Notes under the pieces: model-generated
Seen by the model: the letters and a program-made list of their open reading frames with translations, nothing else
Told to the model about the DNA's origin: nothing
Databases searched by the model: none
Part shown: piece by piece, positions 1-8,703 of the stretch
Position numbering within the stretch: the stretch's first letter is position 1
Layout: every line of letters begins with the position of its first letter
Made by a program: the position numbers and the translations under genes
Source: Pleurocapsa sp. PCC 7327
GTDB lineage: Bacteria; Cyanobacteriota; Cyanobacteriia; Cyanobacteriales; Microcystaceae
Length of the DNA stretch: 64,000 nucleotides
Assembly (NCBI RefSeq): GCF_000317025.1
Contig: NC_019689.1
Span: 4,321,001-4,385,000, forward strand
Direction: 5' to 3'

Positions 1-583
1 AAATAGCTAAAACAATTCCATATAATATCCAAAGACCAACTTGAGCTGAATGAGGAAGTTTTGCTTCTAACTGCCATTTGTATAGCAACAGAAAGCAAAG
101 CATAAAGAAAGGAATCGGACCTGGATTCCAATGATAGGTATTAATAAAAATTTCAACAAAAAGTAAGCTATACCAAAAACCAGCTAGCGCTGCTAAAAAC
201 AATCGTTTTGAATTCTCAGTCTTTTCTAACAGTTGATAAACGAAATACATAAGTAGGGGAATCGACAGAAAAGATAGTAAGGCATTAGGCAAAACTTGAA
301 AAACTGGATCGACTCCCAAAATAGTAGAAGGAAAAACAAGATAATAATAGAGTGGCAGTAATTTATATCCGCCTACAGAAGCACCAGGTCCTAAAGTTGG
401 CAGCTTTCCCTGCCACATGCTCATATAAACTTCAGCGTCTCTAACCTGATCTGGATAAAAGAAAGTTATATACCTAAAAACAGCAACTAAACGACTGAAA
501 AAACCAAAAGCTAGTGCCAAGCAAATTAGACTATAGGCAGCTATTTTTAGTCGATCTCCTTTAACTTTAAATAGTTCAGACAT
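1..583 (-). CDS. Membrane glycosyltransferase-like protein (GT39/ArnT type), N-terminal part
   Basis: The frame is open from an ATG at 583 to the window edge, giving about 194 residues, so the C-terminus is missing. A hydrophobic segment near residues 13-32 is followed by an acidic stretch, YPDQVRDAEVY, in the position of the first external loop. More membrane segments follow. That layout resembles the GT39/PMT and ArnT-like GT-C families, which move sugars from lipid carriers in the membrane. It is the last gene of a minus-strand cluster with an acyltransferase, a mannosyltransferase-like protein and an HTTM protein, which suits surface glycan assembly. The family call is a by-eye judgement; that it is coding is much more certain. 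Confidence 0.7.
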   Translation of the reverse strand, partial: MSELFKVKGDRLKIAAYSLICLALAFGFFSRLVAVFRYITFFYPDQVRDAEVYMSMWQGKLPTLGPGASVGGYKLLPLYYYLVFPSTILGVDPVFQVLPNALLSFLSIPLLMYFVYQLLEKTENSKRLFLAALAGFWYSLLFVEIFINTYHWNPGPIPFFMLCFLLLYKWQLEAKLPHSAQVGLWILYGIVLAI

Positions 584-643
584 TATTCCCCGTGCCTCTT
601 CGTCTCTGCGTAAAATAAAACTTACTAAATATTCTCCACAAGT

Positions 644-1858
644 TTATTTAGTTTTCTTGATTTCTCGTTCCTGCTTAATTATTTTGACTAATTCAGCATC
701 ATTGGGATTAACTTTTACCCACTTTTCTCGATTGGCTCGAATTTTTGCTAAATGAGACTCTATATTGTCTGGTGTAAGGTAGGCTCCAAAATCTTTAGGT
801 ACCTCACCTTTTTTGTAAGATAGAATGCGATCGAGAACTAAATTTCCAATCGCTTCTTTATAATGGGAACTATCAATATAATTTTTCATCTTCTCGCTGA
901 CTGGTTCTGTCGTGATGCTGTTATAGTCAGAAAAATCCCAGACGGGCAAAATTTTGACAACTTCTCGCTTCCATTGCTCTAAAATTTGCCATTGTCCGGC
1001 AGCATAAATTGCCTCCGATTGAGTAACATGAACAGGAGAGATAAAACCGATTAAAGTAATGCCGCGTTCTCGGCACAGATTGACAATTTCTCTTAAATCA
1101 TCTAAGTATTGTTGCGAGAGCTTATAGTTGCTGTGGACATTGAAATAAACCGCGATCGATTTTTTAAATTCTGTTAAGTTTTTATCTTTGTCTCCTCGCT
1201 GAAGGCGCATGAAACCGTTAGGATAATAAATATCGCGATCTGAATTAGTTCTGTTAGCTTCAATAGTCTTTTCGCTCAAAGATAAAGTATCTAATGAGAA
1301 AGTCGTGTTAATAAAATCTTGAGAAGTTATTGCCTGTTTTTCTAACCTTCCTTCATCAAACCCCGGTTGATTTCCTAGCTCCTGGTTGAACATAATAAAA
1401 TCGAGACCCAGAATGACTAACTTAAGGTCTTTTTGATTCTCTATCGCATGTTGTAAGTAGCGTAGCGTTTCATAAGTATTAGCGCCATTAAGTCCGAGAT
1501 TGTAGGCAGGTTGCTTGTCATCGAGTGCCGAATAAGCAGGATTCAAGCCGAGATTCATTCTTGAAGATCCCAAAAAAATTGTAACGGGTTTGATGCGCGT
1601 AATTGCGATGGCTTTAAATAACCTCTGGTGTTTCCATTTTTCGGGTTTTAACTGGTTAAATTGATTAAAAGTAGGGCTATTATAAATCCCATAAGGATCG
1701 ACAGCGACATTAAAAATCCCAACTGAAATTAAGGGAACTAAAGCTGTCGTCAAAAAGATTAAATTAAAACGACGATATTTAGCTTTCTTCTGGTTAAATT
1801 TCTTCTTGCCAATCAGAAAATCTGATAAAGCAAACTTTAATCGACTGTAGGCACTCAT
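644..1858 (-). CDS. Membrane-anchored SGNH-hydrolase-like protein, partner of the MBOAT acyltransferase
   Basis: This 404-aa protein has one N-terminal membrane segment (about residues 31-52) and then an SGNH-like fold. A GSSR block sits at residues 97-100 and a DSSHY (Asp-x-x-His) block near residue 330, matching blocks I and V of the family. Such proteins, related to AlgX/AlgJ and DUF1574, transfer acetyl groups to polysaccharides outside the membrane. The frame opens further upstream at a TTG and at an ATG overlapping the MBOAT stop codon. I chose the ATG at 1858 because GGAGG lies 8 bases before it. The close linkage to the MBOAT gene suggests one O-acylation module. The sugar substrate cannot be read from the sequence. 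Confidence 0.75.
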   Translation of the reverse strand: MSAYSRLKFALSDFLIGKKKFNQKKAKYRRFNLIFLTTALVPLISVGIFNVAVDPYGIYNSPTFNQFNQLKPEKWKHQRLFKAIAITRIKPVTIFLGSSRMNLGLNPAYSALDDKQPAYNLGLNGANTYETLRYLQHAIENQKDLKLVILGLDFIMFNQELGNQPGFDEGRLEKQAITSQDFINTTFSLDTLSLSEKTIEANRTNSDRDIYYPNGFMRLQRGDKDKNLTEFKKSIAVYFNVHSNYKLSQQYLDDLREIVNLCRERGITLIGFISPVHVTQSEAIYAAGQWQILEQWKREVVKILPVWDFSDYNSITTEPVSEKMKNYIDSSHYKEAIGNLVLDRILSYKKGEVPKDFGAYLTPDNIESHLAKIRANREKWVKVNPNDAELVKIIKQEREIKKTK

Positions 1859-1872
1859 TGCGACAACCTCCA

Positions 1873-3354
1873 TCAAAACTGGAAATAGAGAAATTCAGAC
1901 ACGCGGTTAAGTGATAGTAGAGATAAGCTAGTTATCATTCCTACCCATATTGCCCACCACCACGTTGGCTTAAGTTTCTGAATTATTTGCTGCGTATTTG
2001 GCAATAAAGTGACGCATAATGTTAGTCCAGCTAAGATGTAAATGCTCAAGATTTTACTACTATTAATTTCTGGAAGATAGGTGAAATTTTTCCAATTTTG
2101 AAGCTGCAAGCCAAACTGATTTAAGAAAGATAATTTACCTTGAGGATTGCCGGGTAACACGATGCCTTTCATGCCTGTCATCGCTTTAATAATTTCTGCT
2201 GCATCGTGAAAATTCATCGCCCTAAATAAAACCCAACTAAATATGACAGCCAAAAAAGTTATTACCCATCCCAATAATTTTGGTAAAGGAAGATTTAATT
2301 TTCGCCATCCGTGATTAATAGATAAATATGCACCGTGCAATCCTCCCCACACAACAAAAGTCCAGCCCGCACCATGCCATAAACCGCCCAATAACATAGT
2401 TGTCATAAGATTAGCATAACGGCGTATTTGTCCTCGGCGGCTGCCTCCCAACGGAATGTATAAGTAATCTCTCAGAAAGTTTGATAAAGTAATGTGCCAG
2501 CGCCGCCAAAAATCGATAATAGAAATAGCTTTGTAGGGCGAATTAAAATTAATGGGAATGCGAATATTGAACATCAATCCCAAACCAATTGCCATATCTG
2601 AGTAGCCAGAAAAATCGAAATAGAGTTGAAACGTGTAGCTTAAAGCACCTACCCAAGCCTCAAGAAAAGTAACCGCATCGGCATTATTAAAAACCGAGGC
2701 TACCCATGGCGATAGATTATCGGCAATCAACACTTTTTTAGCTAACCCCAAACCAAACATTGTCAAACCTAAAGCAAGATTTTTTTGAGAGAAAAGAAAG
2801 CTTTTTAGCTGGCGAAATTGGGGAATAAGTTCATCGTGACGGAGAATTGGTCCTGCAATAAGTTGAGGGAAAAAACCGATAAATAATGCGTAAGTTACCA
2901 AATCATATTTATTGCTTTTGGTTTCTCCTCGATAGGCATCTACTAAATAAGCTATTTGGGTGAAAGTATAAAAAGAAATCCCCGGCGGTAAGACGACTCT
3001 TGAAAAGCTAAAATTAGTCTGAATAACGGTATTTATAGAAGAAAGAAAAAAATTAGCATATTTGTAGTAGACAATGATAGTTAAATTAAGAATAATGCCG
3101 ATTAAAAGAATAGTTTTTGCTTGTTTGCTAGCAGGTTTAGTTGAGGCTATTAATTTACCTAGTTGATGGTTAATAATAATAGAAATAACCATTACTGGCA
3201 GATTGGCAAAATCCCAATATCCATAAAAAAATAGCGAACTGATAGTCAGCCAAATTAAAGCGGCTTTAATTAAACGAAAGCGAGAGAAGCCAAAAAATAT
3301 TAGAAAAGTTATAGGCAAAAAAGCAAAAATAAAAACATAAGAGTTAAATAGCAT
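1873..3354 (-). CDS. MBOAT-family O-acyltransferase (AlgI-like)
   Basis: A 493-aa polytopic membrane protein with clear MBOAT motifs: WRRWH at 283-287 followed by the RDYLYIPLGG stretch, and GLWHGAGW at 324-331 with the conserved His327. A second histidine follows at 340. AlgI/DltB-type members pass acyl groups across the membrane to an SGNH-type partner, and such a gene (644-1858) follows directly. It starts with ATG at 3354, and its TGA abuts the next gene, so translation may be coupled. The target is probably a cell-envelope or extracellular polysaccharide, judged only from neighbours. Length and motifs are normal for the family and nothing suggests damage. Confidence 0.9.
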   Translation of the reverse strand: MLFNSYVFIFAFLPITFLIFFGFSRFRLIKAALIWLTISSLFFYGYWDFANLPVMVISIIINHQLGKLIASTKPASKQAKTILLIGIILNLTIIVYYKYANFFLSSINTVIQTNFSFSRVVLPPGISFYTFTQIAYLVDAYRGETKSNKYDLVTYALFIGFFPQLIAGPILRHDELIPQFRQLKSFLFSQKNLALGLTMFGLGLAKKVLIADNLSPWVASVFNNADAVTFLEAWVGALSYTFQLYFDFSGYSDMAIGLGLMFNIRIPINFNSPYKAISIIDFWRRWHITLSNFLRDYLYIPLGGSRRGQIRRYANLMTTMLLGGLWHGAGWTFVVWGGLHGAYLSINHGWRKLNLPLPKLLGWVITFLAVIFSWVLFRAMNFHDAAEIIKAMTGMKGIVLPGNPQGKLSFLNQFGLQLQNWKNFTYLPEINSSKILSIYILAGLTLCVTLLPNTQQIIQKLKPTWWWAIWVGMITSLSLLSLNRVSEFLYFQF

Positions 3355-3407
3355 TTGTGTTTTTAAATATTAAAGTAAATTTTCTTGAAAAGCAGGGAAA
3401 ATTTTAG

Positions 3408-4568
3408 TCATACTACTAGAGAATACCCACAGCTCCAAAAGACCATTAAAAATCCTTGTATCAAAGCTAAAGATAAAGTTACAACTTGGTCACATGAACG
3501 ATTACTTGCTAGTTTAGCTAACAGAATATAAAGAGGAAAAATAGGTAAAATAAACCGAGGCATAGAATCTATTCCAGCAAGAAGAGGTACTACTATCGAG
3601 TAGATACTAAATATCCAGTAGGAGACTGGGATTTTTCGGAAAAATATGCATAAAAGTCCTAGTGCAGCTATGGAAAAAGTCGATTCTAACAGGGCTTTTA
3701 TTTTGAATAAAGTACGCACGTTTGGTTGAAGAAAACTTTTACGTAAGCCATTTACTATTGCCGATAAAGGATTGGATAGACTTCGATTCCAAGCTGATTG
3801 AATGTTTGAGAAAGCAAAGAAATTTCCTGTCAAGTGAAAGTTATAGATAGCGAACAAAGATAATCCTAGAGGGATTAATAATAGAAATAGGATATCATAC
3901 CGAATCTTCTTCGCCTGAAAGTCTTTACTTTTAAAATATTCGTAAAGCATGGGAACAACGATCAAAATCCCAACACTTCTCGTAAAAGCCAAAAAGAAAC
4001 CTGCTATTCCTATTAAGATCCACTGCTTTTTCTCGGCAAGATAAAAACATAGAATAGCTAACATTAAATAAAGAGATTCTGTAAAAACCCCTGATAGAAT
4101 AAAAGCAGTTGGCGACACTAATAAAAATTTGACAGACTGCAAAGCATTTTCTCGGTCGGATTTTAACCGAACTAATCGGTAGAGTAAATAACAAGCAATA
4201 ATTAAACAAACATTAGAAATAATAATCCCAGCAATAAAATATTTCCCCCCCATGACTGTTCCAATTAGTCTCATTAACATGGGATAAAGCGGAAAAAAAG
4301 CATAATTGGCTTGAGTTTCGGAGAAAGAAGTACCAACTTTTGCTGAATAACCGCCTTCGGCAATATTTATGTACCAATATGAATCCCAAACTCCCCAGAT
4401 GTCTAACCAAAGTTGAGTGGAGTAAATATATTGTTTGCCGTACTGTCGTTCTAGGAGAGAACGAGAAATAACTCCAATAATAGTTAAAACGAGTCTAGTA
4501 GAGAGAAATAATAAAAGAATGTATTTTAGTTCTGGCAAATTTTTCTTTAGGGTAGCGGCAATCTTCAT
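3408..4568 (-). CDS. PIG-V/Gpi18-like membrane mannosyltransferase family protein
   Basis: A 386-aa protein with about ten hydrophobic segments. After the first membrane helix comes WDSYWYINIA (from residue 61) and GGYS, then FFPLYPMLMRL. These are hallmarks of the PIG-V-like group (COG5542), bacterial relatives of the eukaryotic GPI mannosyltransferase. The bacterial proteins are presumed to use a lipid-linked sugar donor, but few have been tested. The start is the ATG at 4568. It lies 53 bp upstream of the MBOAT start on the same strand, so the two may be co-transcribed. Role inferred: adding a sugar to a surface glycan. The exact sugar is unknown. Confidence 0.75.
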   Translation of the reverse strand: MKIAATLKKNLPELKYILLLFLSTRLVLTIIGVISRSLLERQYGKQYIYSTQLWLDIWGVWDSYWYINIAEGGYSAKVGTSFSETQANYAFFPLYPMLMRLIGTVMGGKYFIAGIIISNVCLIIACYLLYRLVRLKSDRENALQSVKFLLVSPTAFILSGVFTESLYLMLAILCFYLAEKKQWILIGIAGFFLAFTRSVGILIVVPMLYEYFKSKDFQAKKIRYDILFLLLIPLGLSLFAIYNFHLTGNFFAFSNIQSAWNRSLSNPLSAIVNGLRKSFLQPNVRTLFKIKALLESTFSIAALGLLCIFFRKIPVSYWIFSIYSIVVPLLAGIDSMPRFILPIFPLYILLAKLASNRSCDQVVTLSLALIQGFLMVFWSCGYSLVV

Positions 4569-4676
4569 TAATTTTTCTTTTATGAAAACATTAGCAGATA
4601 AATTCCGGTATTATCTCTAGCACTCTTACCAAGAGACATAGCTTACTTTTAAATTCAATAAATTGCCAATCCTGAC

Positions 4677-6566
4677 TTATTTTGAATCAGAGGAATCGGA
4701 GCAAGATTGTTGCCAAGGTAGCGTTTTATCTACCGTTTGAGTCTCGCCGGGAGGAACAGTTCTTTCGCTCATAAAATAAATGTCAATCCTCTCTAATTGT
4801 TGTGAATTTTTGTGAATTGCATTCCAATTTCGACATAAATATGCACCATAAAAAGGATAAAGCGCTTTACCAATGCCGCGATTGAGATTGATAAAATAAG
4901 TCCGCCATTGCATATTTCTATAAAGTGCATTGCGCTGACCAATTGTCGGCTTCTCCCAACTCACCGAACCGCTACCTTTGAGGACATCAATTGTCGTACC
5001 ATCTTTAAGTTTCCCTTCGATAACGTGCCATCCATCATCTCTCGGCGGTGCTGGTGCAAAAATACTCCAAGATTGATCTAATCGCGTAACGCGACTGAGA
5101 ATATCGAGTTGTTGAACTGTTCGTCTCTTGAAAAATTTATCGGTTGCACTAACCCAATCATTTTTAGGTTCTTCTCTTCTCGCAACTGTTTGTTCGACAA
5201 AACTTTTTAGATTCCAAAGCGAGGTGTAGACTAATAGGAATAAAGTAACAATATTTAGCCACAAAGAAGACCGAATTTCCAACGGACGAAATTTAAACGG
5301 TCTGGTAAACACGCCTGCCGTTCGCCGATTAGAAGCAATCGTCTCATAAAACTTAGTTCCTACAACCATTAAAGGTCTCCATTTAAGGATGGGTGTGAGA
5401 AACCAAAAAACGGGAGATAAGCTACAAATATAAGCGATCGCTTCCCATTTATAATGCCGATTTTCCTGCCAATCCACCACAACCCAAGAATTTGTTTCCT
5501 GCATATCGGCATAAATTGAAGGATCGTCTTGTGCTACCAATAACGGCGTTTTGGGTAAAATTAAGAAAGTGCGTAGAAAATGAACGACCTTTTTACAAAA
5601 TCCGCAGTCTGCATCGTAATTAATTCTCAATCCAGCTCGCTGGGGAGTATATAATTTCTTCGCCAGCGCATCCCAAATATTAGTCGGAATAAAAACTAAC
5701 CAACTGGAAATACTTAAAAAGGGAAAAATTCCCAATTCAAAACACAGTCCGAAAGAAATATGCAAAAGAATAAAACAGACAATAGCAACGCAACGGAAAA
5801 AGCTGTTATAGAAGGGAATAAAAATCATCAAAGGTCCCAACCACTCAAACCAAAGAGCAGATAGGGTTAGCAACCTTAACAACTCAACGGGCAAACTCAA
5901 AAGCCATTGACCGAATGCCGTTCCGTATTGGTCGAAACTTAACGCATAATAGACCGCATCCCCATCAGGAAACCAAAGTTCGCTTTTGGTTTTGTATGCC
6001 GCCGACCAGATATAGATAAAGCAAATTTGCACCATGAAGGCAAAAGTTGCCCCAGAAACTACCCGCTTGGGCAGCGGGTTAGGAGAGGAATTCAAGGCGC
6101 TGTCGATGGAATAACAAGCTCCCAGAGGTAAAAACATCGCCCAGAAAAGCAACGCCCTCAACACGTCATCGGCAGCAAAAATGAGAGCGGGGTTGCGGTT
6201 GTGAATAGAGATAATCATCGCCCAAGTCGCGATCGTTGCCAGTCTGGTGCGGTATCCGACTAGCATTCCCAGGACGAAAAAGATAGCCAACAAAAATATT
6301 AGCCCTTGGATAAAAGGCTGACCGCTAATCGATAAAAACGACCAATGCCAAGGACTGGGAAGAATGCGATCGAGGGCAGTGCGGGGCAATACGCCAACAT
6401 CGCTATAATGTGCCGTCAAGTCGCCAAAACGGATGATGAGATCGGTGAGAACGACCAGGGCTAAGCCAATGCGAAATAGGGCGAGCGATCGCAGGTCAAA
6501 GCCCAAGACTTCCTCGATCTTGGCAGCTAATTGATTTTTTGCTCTTTTTTCCTCGCTGGCAGTCAT
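4677..6566 (-). CDS. HTTM-domain membrane protein fused to a DCC1-like thiol-disulfide oxidoreductase
   Basis: A 629-aa two-part protein. Residues 15-300 hold several membrane helices of the HTTM type, the fold shared with vitamin-K-dependent gamma-carboxylase. From about residue 315 comes a DCC1/DUF393 domain whose signature YDADCGFC puts the CxxC pair at about 321-324. DCC1 proteins are thioredoxin-like, and DCC1-HTTM pairing recurs in bacteria, but the reaction is not established. Another membrane stretch and a soluble tail follow. The open frame extends to a TTG at 6590. I prefer the ATG at 6566 because GAGGGG lies 9 bases upstream. The adjoining glycan genes may be coincidental. Confidence 0.8.
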   Translation of the reverse strand: MTASEEKRAKNQLAAKIEEVLGFDLRSLALFRIGLALVVLTDLIIRFGDLTAHYSDVGVLPRTALDRILPSPWHWSFLSISGQPFIQGLIFLLAIFFVLGMLVGYRTRLATIATWAMIISIHNRNPALIFAADDVLRALLFWAMFLPLGACYSIDSALNSSPNPLPKRVVSGATFAFMVQICFIYIWSAAYKTKSELWFPDGDAVYYALSFDQYGTAFGQWLLSLPVELLRLLTLSALWFEWLGPLMIFIPFYNSFFRCVAIVCFILLHISFGLCFELGIFPFLSISSWLVFIPTNIWDALAKKLYTPQRAGLRINYDADCGFCKKVVHFLRTFLILPKTPLLVAQDDPSIYADMQETNSWVVVDWQENRHYKWEAIAYICSLSPVFWFLTPILKWRPLMVVGTKFYETIASNRRTAGVFTRPFKFRPLEIRSSLWLNIVTLFLLVYTSLWNLKSFVEQTVARREEPKNDWVSATDKFFKRRTVQQLDILSRVTRLDQSWSIFAPAPPRDDGWHVIEGKLKDGTTIDVLKGSGSVSWEKPTIGQRNALYRNMQWRTYFINLNRGIGKALYPFYGAYLCRNWNAIHKNSQQLERIDIYFMSERTVPPGETQTVDKTLPWQQSCSDSSDSK

Positions 6567-7110
6567 GCTGCAATACCCCTCGGTAAACAATTAGCACTTA
6601 GCCAACAATTCTCGCATTACATTATCGACTCGGCAAGCCAATTCGGAACTTAAAGTTTTACAGCTCTTCGCAAATGGTTTCTTGAAAAGAATTTTTTCTC
6701 TTTTTTTCTAGTTTTCTATATATTCCCGCCTCAGAAGCTTTTTTGACTATCTTAAATAGCATTAATTAAACGTTCCTTAAAAAGGTTTATAGATATTTTT
6801 GGGTTCAATTGGTTTCCAAGAAATACTTTCTGTGCGTTTCGGCATCAACTCGAATCAAATCCCTCGAACCATGACTCTAATTGCGGTACGAATCCTACAT
6901 AATTTTAATTTTTATACAAAAAATAGAAATAAAAGTTGATAATTTTAGTTTACATATTTCGACATTGGCGAAGGTTTGAGAATTTGAAAACAGGCAAATT
7001 AAATCTCTCAAAACTACCTAGAAAAAGCCAATGTGCAGCTTAATACTTTTTCGATCGCTTCTGAAAGAGTAAGCTTTTCTTTCAGACTGAGTTTTTCGCA
7101 TTTCCCTATT
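6567..7110. other. Intergenic region, no gene recognised
   Basis: A 544-bp, AT-rich gap between a minus-strand and a plus-strand gene, so it must hold both divergent promoters. Short ORFs lack ribosome sites and recognisable motifs. No RNA structure, repeat or transposon end was seen. Confidence 0.5.
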
Positions 7111-7857
7111 ATGATTCGCATTCTAATCGTTGACGATCTCTTAAGTATTCGGGAAATCTTGACTGAAGCTTTAGCTGTCGAACCGGATTTCCAAATCGTA
7201 GGAACGGCTTGTGACGGAGTTGATGCCATCGAGAAAGTCGATTGTCTCAGACCAGATGTCGTCCTCATGGATGTAGAGATGCCGAAAATGGATGGATTGA
7301 ATGCTACTCAAATCATTTCTCAGCAATGGAGACAGGTAAAAGTATTAATTTTGACCGTTCACGAGTGCGAAGAATATTTCGATCGCGCCGTGCAAGTAGG
7401 AGCTAAGGGCTATTTTCTCAAGACAACTCCCACAGAGGATTTAGTCCGGGCAATTCGCTATGCGGCTCAAGGCTATTTCCAGCTTCCTTTTGACTTGGTG
7501 AATAAATATCTCTCAAAACTCGTTGAAGTGCAAGCGACTTTCAACGAGCTAGCTTCCCTAAAACAAGTGATTCAGACGCAATTGGAACAATGCAAACAAT
7601 TCAGCTACCTGTCAGGGGAAAAGTGTCTTCAAATCGAGCAAGAACTTCACAAACAGCAAAAGACGATCGGCATCTATTTTCACCAAAGCCAAATCGAACA
7701 AGACTGGCACAGGAGTCAAGTGAACCAACACTTAGTCCATTTGAAAAAAGATTTACTGGGTCTGAGACGGACGCTTTGGGTACTGATAGGCATTCTTCTC
7801 TCGCTGCTGTCGTTTGGTTTGGCTTTGGGAGTAACTCTTTGGTTAAAAAGGTCTTAA
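7111..7857 (+). CDS. Response regulator with coiled coil and C-terminal membrane anchor
   Basis: Translation from the ATG at 7111 gives 248 residues opening MIRILIVDD, a typical receiver start. Phospho-acceptor Asp54 lies in LMDVEMP, and the switch Thr and Lys appear in LTVHE and FLKTT. The receiver resembles the NarL group, but no LuxR-type helix-turn-helix follows. Instead there is a Gln/Glu-rich, probably coiled-coil stretch (about 130-220) and one hydrophobic helix (about 226-244) ending LKRS. It probably signals through protein contacts at a membrane and not by binding DNA. The upstream extension of the frame (from 7033) reads as non-coding. No kinase gene is adjacent. Confidence 0.85.
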   Translation: MIRILIVDDLLSIREILTEALAVEPDFQIVGTACDGVDAIEKVDCLRPDVVLMDVEMPKMDGLNATQIISQQWRQVKVLILTVHECEEYFDRAVQVGAKGYFLKTTPTEDLVRAIRYAAQGYFQLPFDLVNKYLSKLVEVQATFNELASLKQVIQTQLEQCKQFSYLSGEKCLQIEQELHKQQKTIGIYFHQSQIEQDWHRSQVNQHLVHLKKDLLGLRRTLWVLIGILLSLLSFGLALGVTLWLKRS

Positions 7858-8045
7858 TCCCAATTTGAAACGACAAAGCTTAGTGCTTCTGACATTTTTA
7901 TGTCACTTTTTCACATCACAATAAAAGTAACAACAGTTGGGAAGTCGATCGCCCTAGAAAAGGTCGCTTAAAACTGATGCACTCTGAAAACTAGAACAAG
8001 TTAAATACGTTTGAGGAAACAATCTTTTTACTCATTGAAGTTGCA

Positions 8046-8208
8046 TATTATATCAAATCCGAACGAACAAACACAATAACCAGTAGCGCGAGCTAGAAGC
8101 TCGCGTTCGAGCAGGCATGAAAAGCGAGCGAGACATATGCGCTTACGCGCACGCTACGATGAGCGCACTGCACCACACATTATGGTCAATTAAACGGATT
8201 TAATATTA
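8046..8208. repeat. MITE-like element, copy A
   Basis: The element begins TATTATATCAAATCCG and ends CGGATTTAATATT, an imperfect terminal inverted repeat. Read on the minus strand it aligns with a second element at 50860-50958, sharing the TTTAATT, CATAAT, TTGTTATTGT and final GGATTTGATAT blocks. This copy carries about 60 bp of extra palindromic interior (GAGCTAGAAGCTC). It has no coding capacity. It lies just upstream of the gene at 8212 and could affect its transcription. Confidence 0.6.
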
Positions 8209-8211
8209 AAA

Positions 8212-8700
8212 ATGCTGAAAATTTCTCGTTTAAGAACTGTCCTATCTACTTTGGTCAGTACCTCGATCGCTAGCAGTTTGCTGATTTTCCCGCTTGCAAG
8301 CGCCGTTCGGGAAGGACAGGCTAATCTGTCAGCCTTAACTGCTAGCGATGAAATTGTTAACACGAGCGTGGATTCTACTGGAGTTCGCTCCTTAGATGAA
8401 GCTGAAAAAATCTTGGGGATAACAGCACTGGGATTAGGAGCTGGTGCTGCTGGTATAGTTTGGCGTAGAGCAAAGGCAAAAAAGCCATTGGTTTTTAGCT
8501 CTACTCGTCTAGAAAATGCCCTCTCGATCGATCGCGCTAGCCCTCAACTGCGGCAGAAGCTGCTGAGACTGCTACATAACGATCGCCCGACTGCCAATCG
8601 CTTGCTTGCCGGAGCGCAAATCCAGCATCCCGAACGATCGGTTAATTGGTTAGTCGAGAAAGTAATTTACGATCTAGAACGCGATCGCGGTCGCTATTAA
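8212..8700 (+). CDS. Hypothetical protein with signal-like N-terminus and one membrane segment
   Basis: A 162-aa protein I do not recognise. Residues 1-35 look like a signal sequence or anchor (basic start, then a hydrophobic run to about LIFPLASA). A glycine-rich hydrophobic segment, LGITALGLGAGAAGIVW, lies near residues 68-85. The C-terminal half is charged and soluble, with a Leu/Arg-rich stretch. The start ATG at 8212 is only 4 bp from the MITE-like element. Codon use and HIP1 sites match the host. The tail-to-tail neighbour is a type-2 NADH dehydrogenase. Function unknown. Confidence 0.65.
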   Translation: MLKISRLRTVLSTLVSTSIASSLLIFPLASAVREGQANLSALTASDEIVNTSVDSTGVRSLDEAEKILGITALGLGAGAAGIVWRRAKAKKPLVFSSTRLENALSIDRASPQLRQKLLRLLHNDRPTANRLLAGAQIQHPERSVNWLVEKVIYDLERDRGRY

Positions 8701-8703
8701 TTT

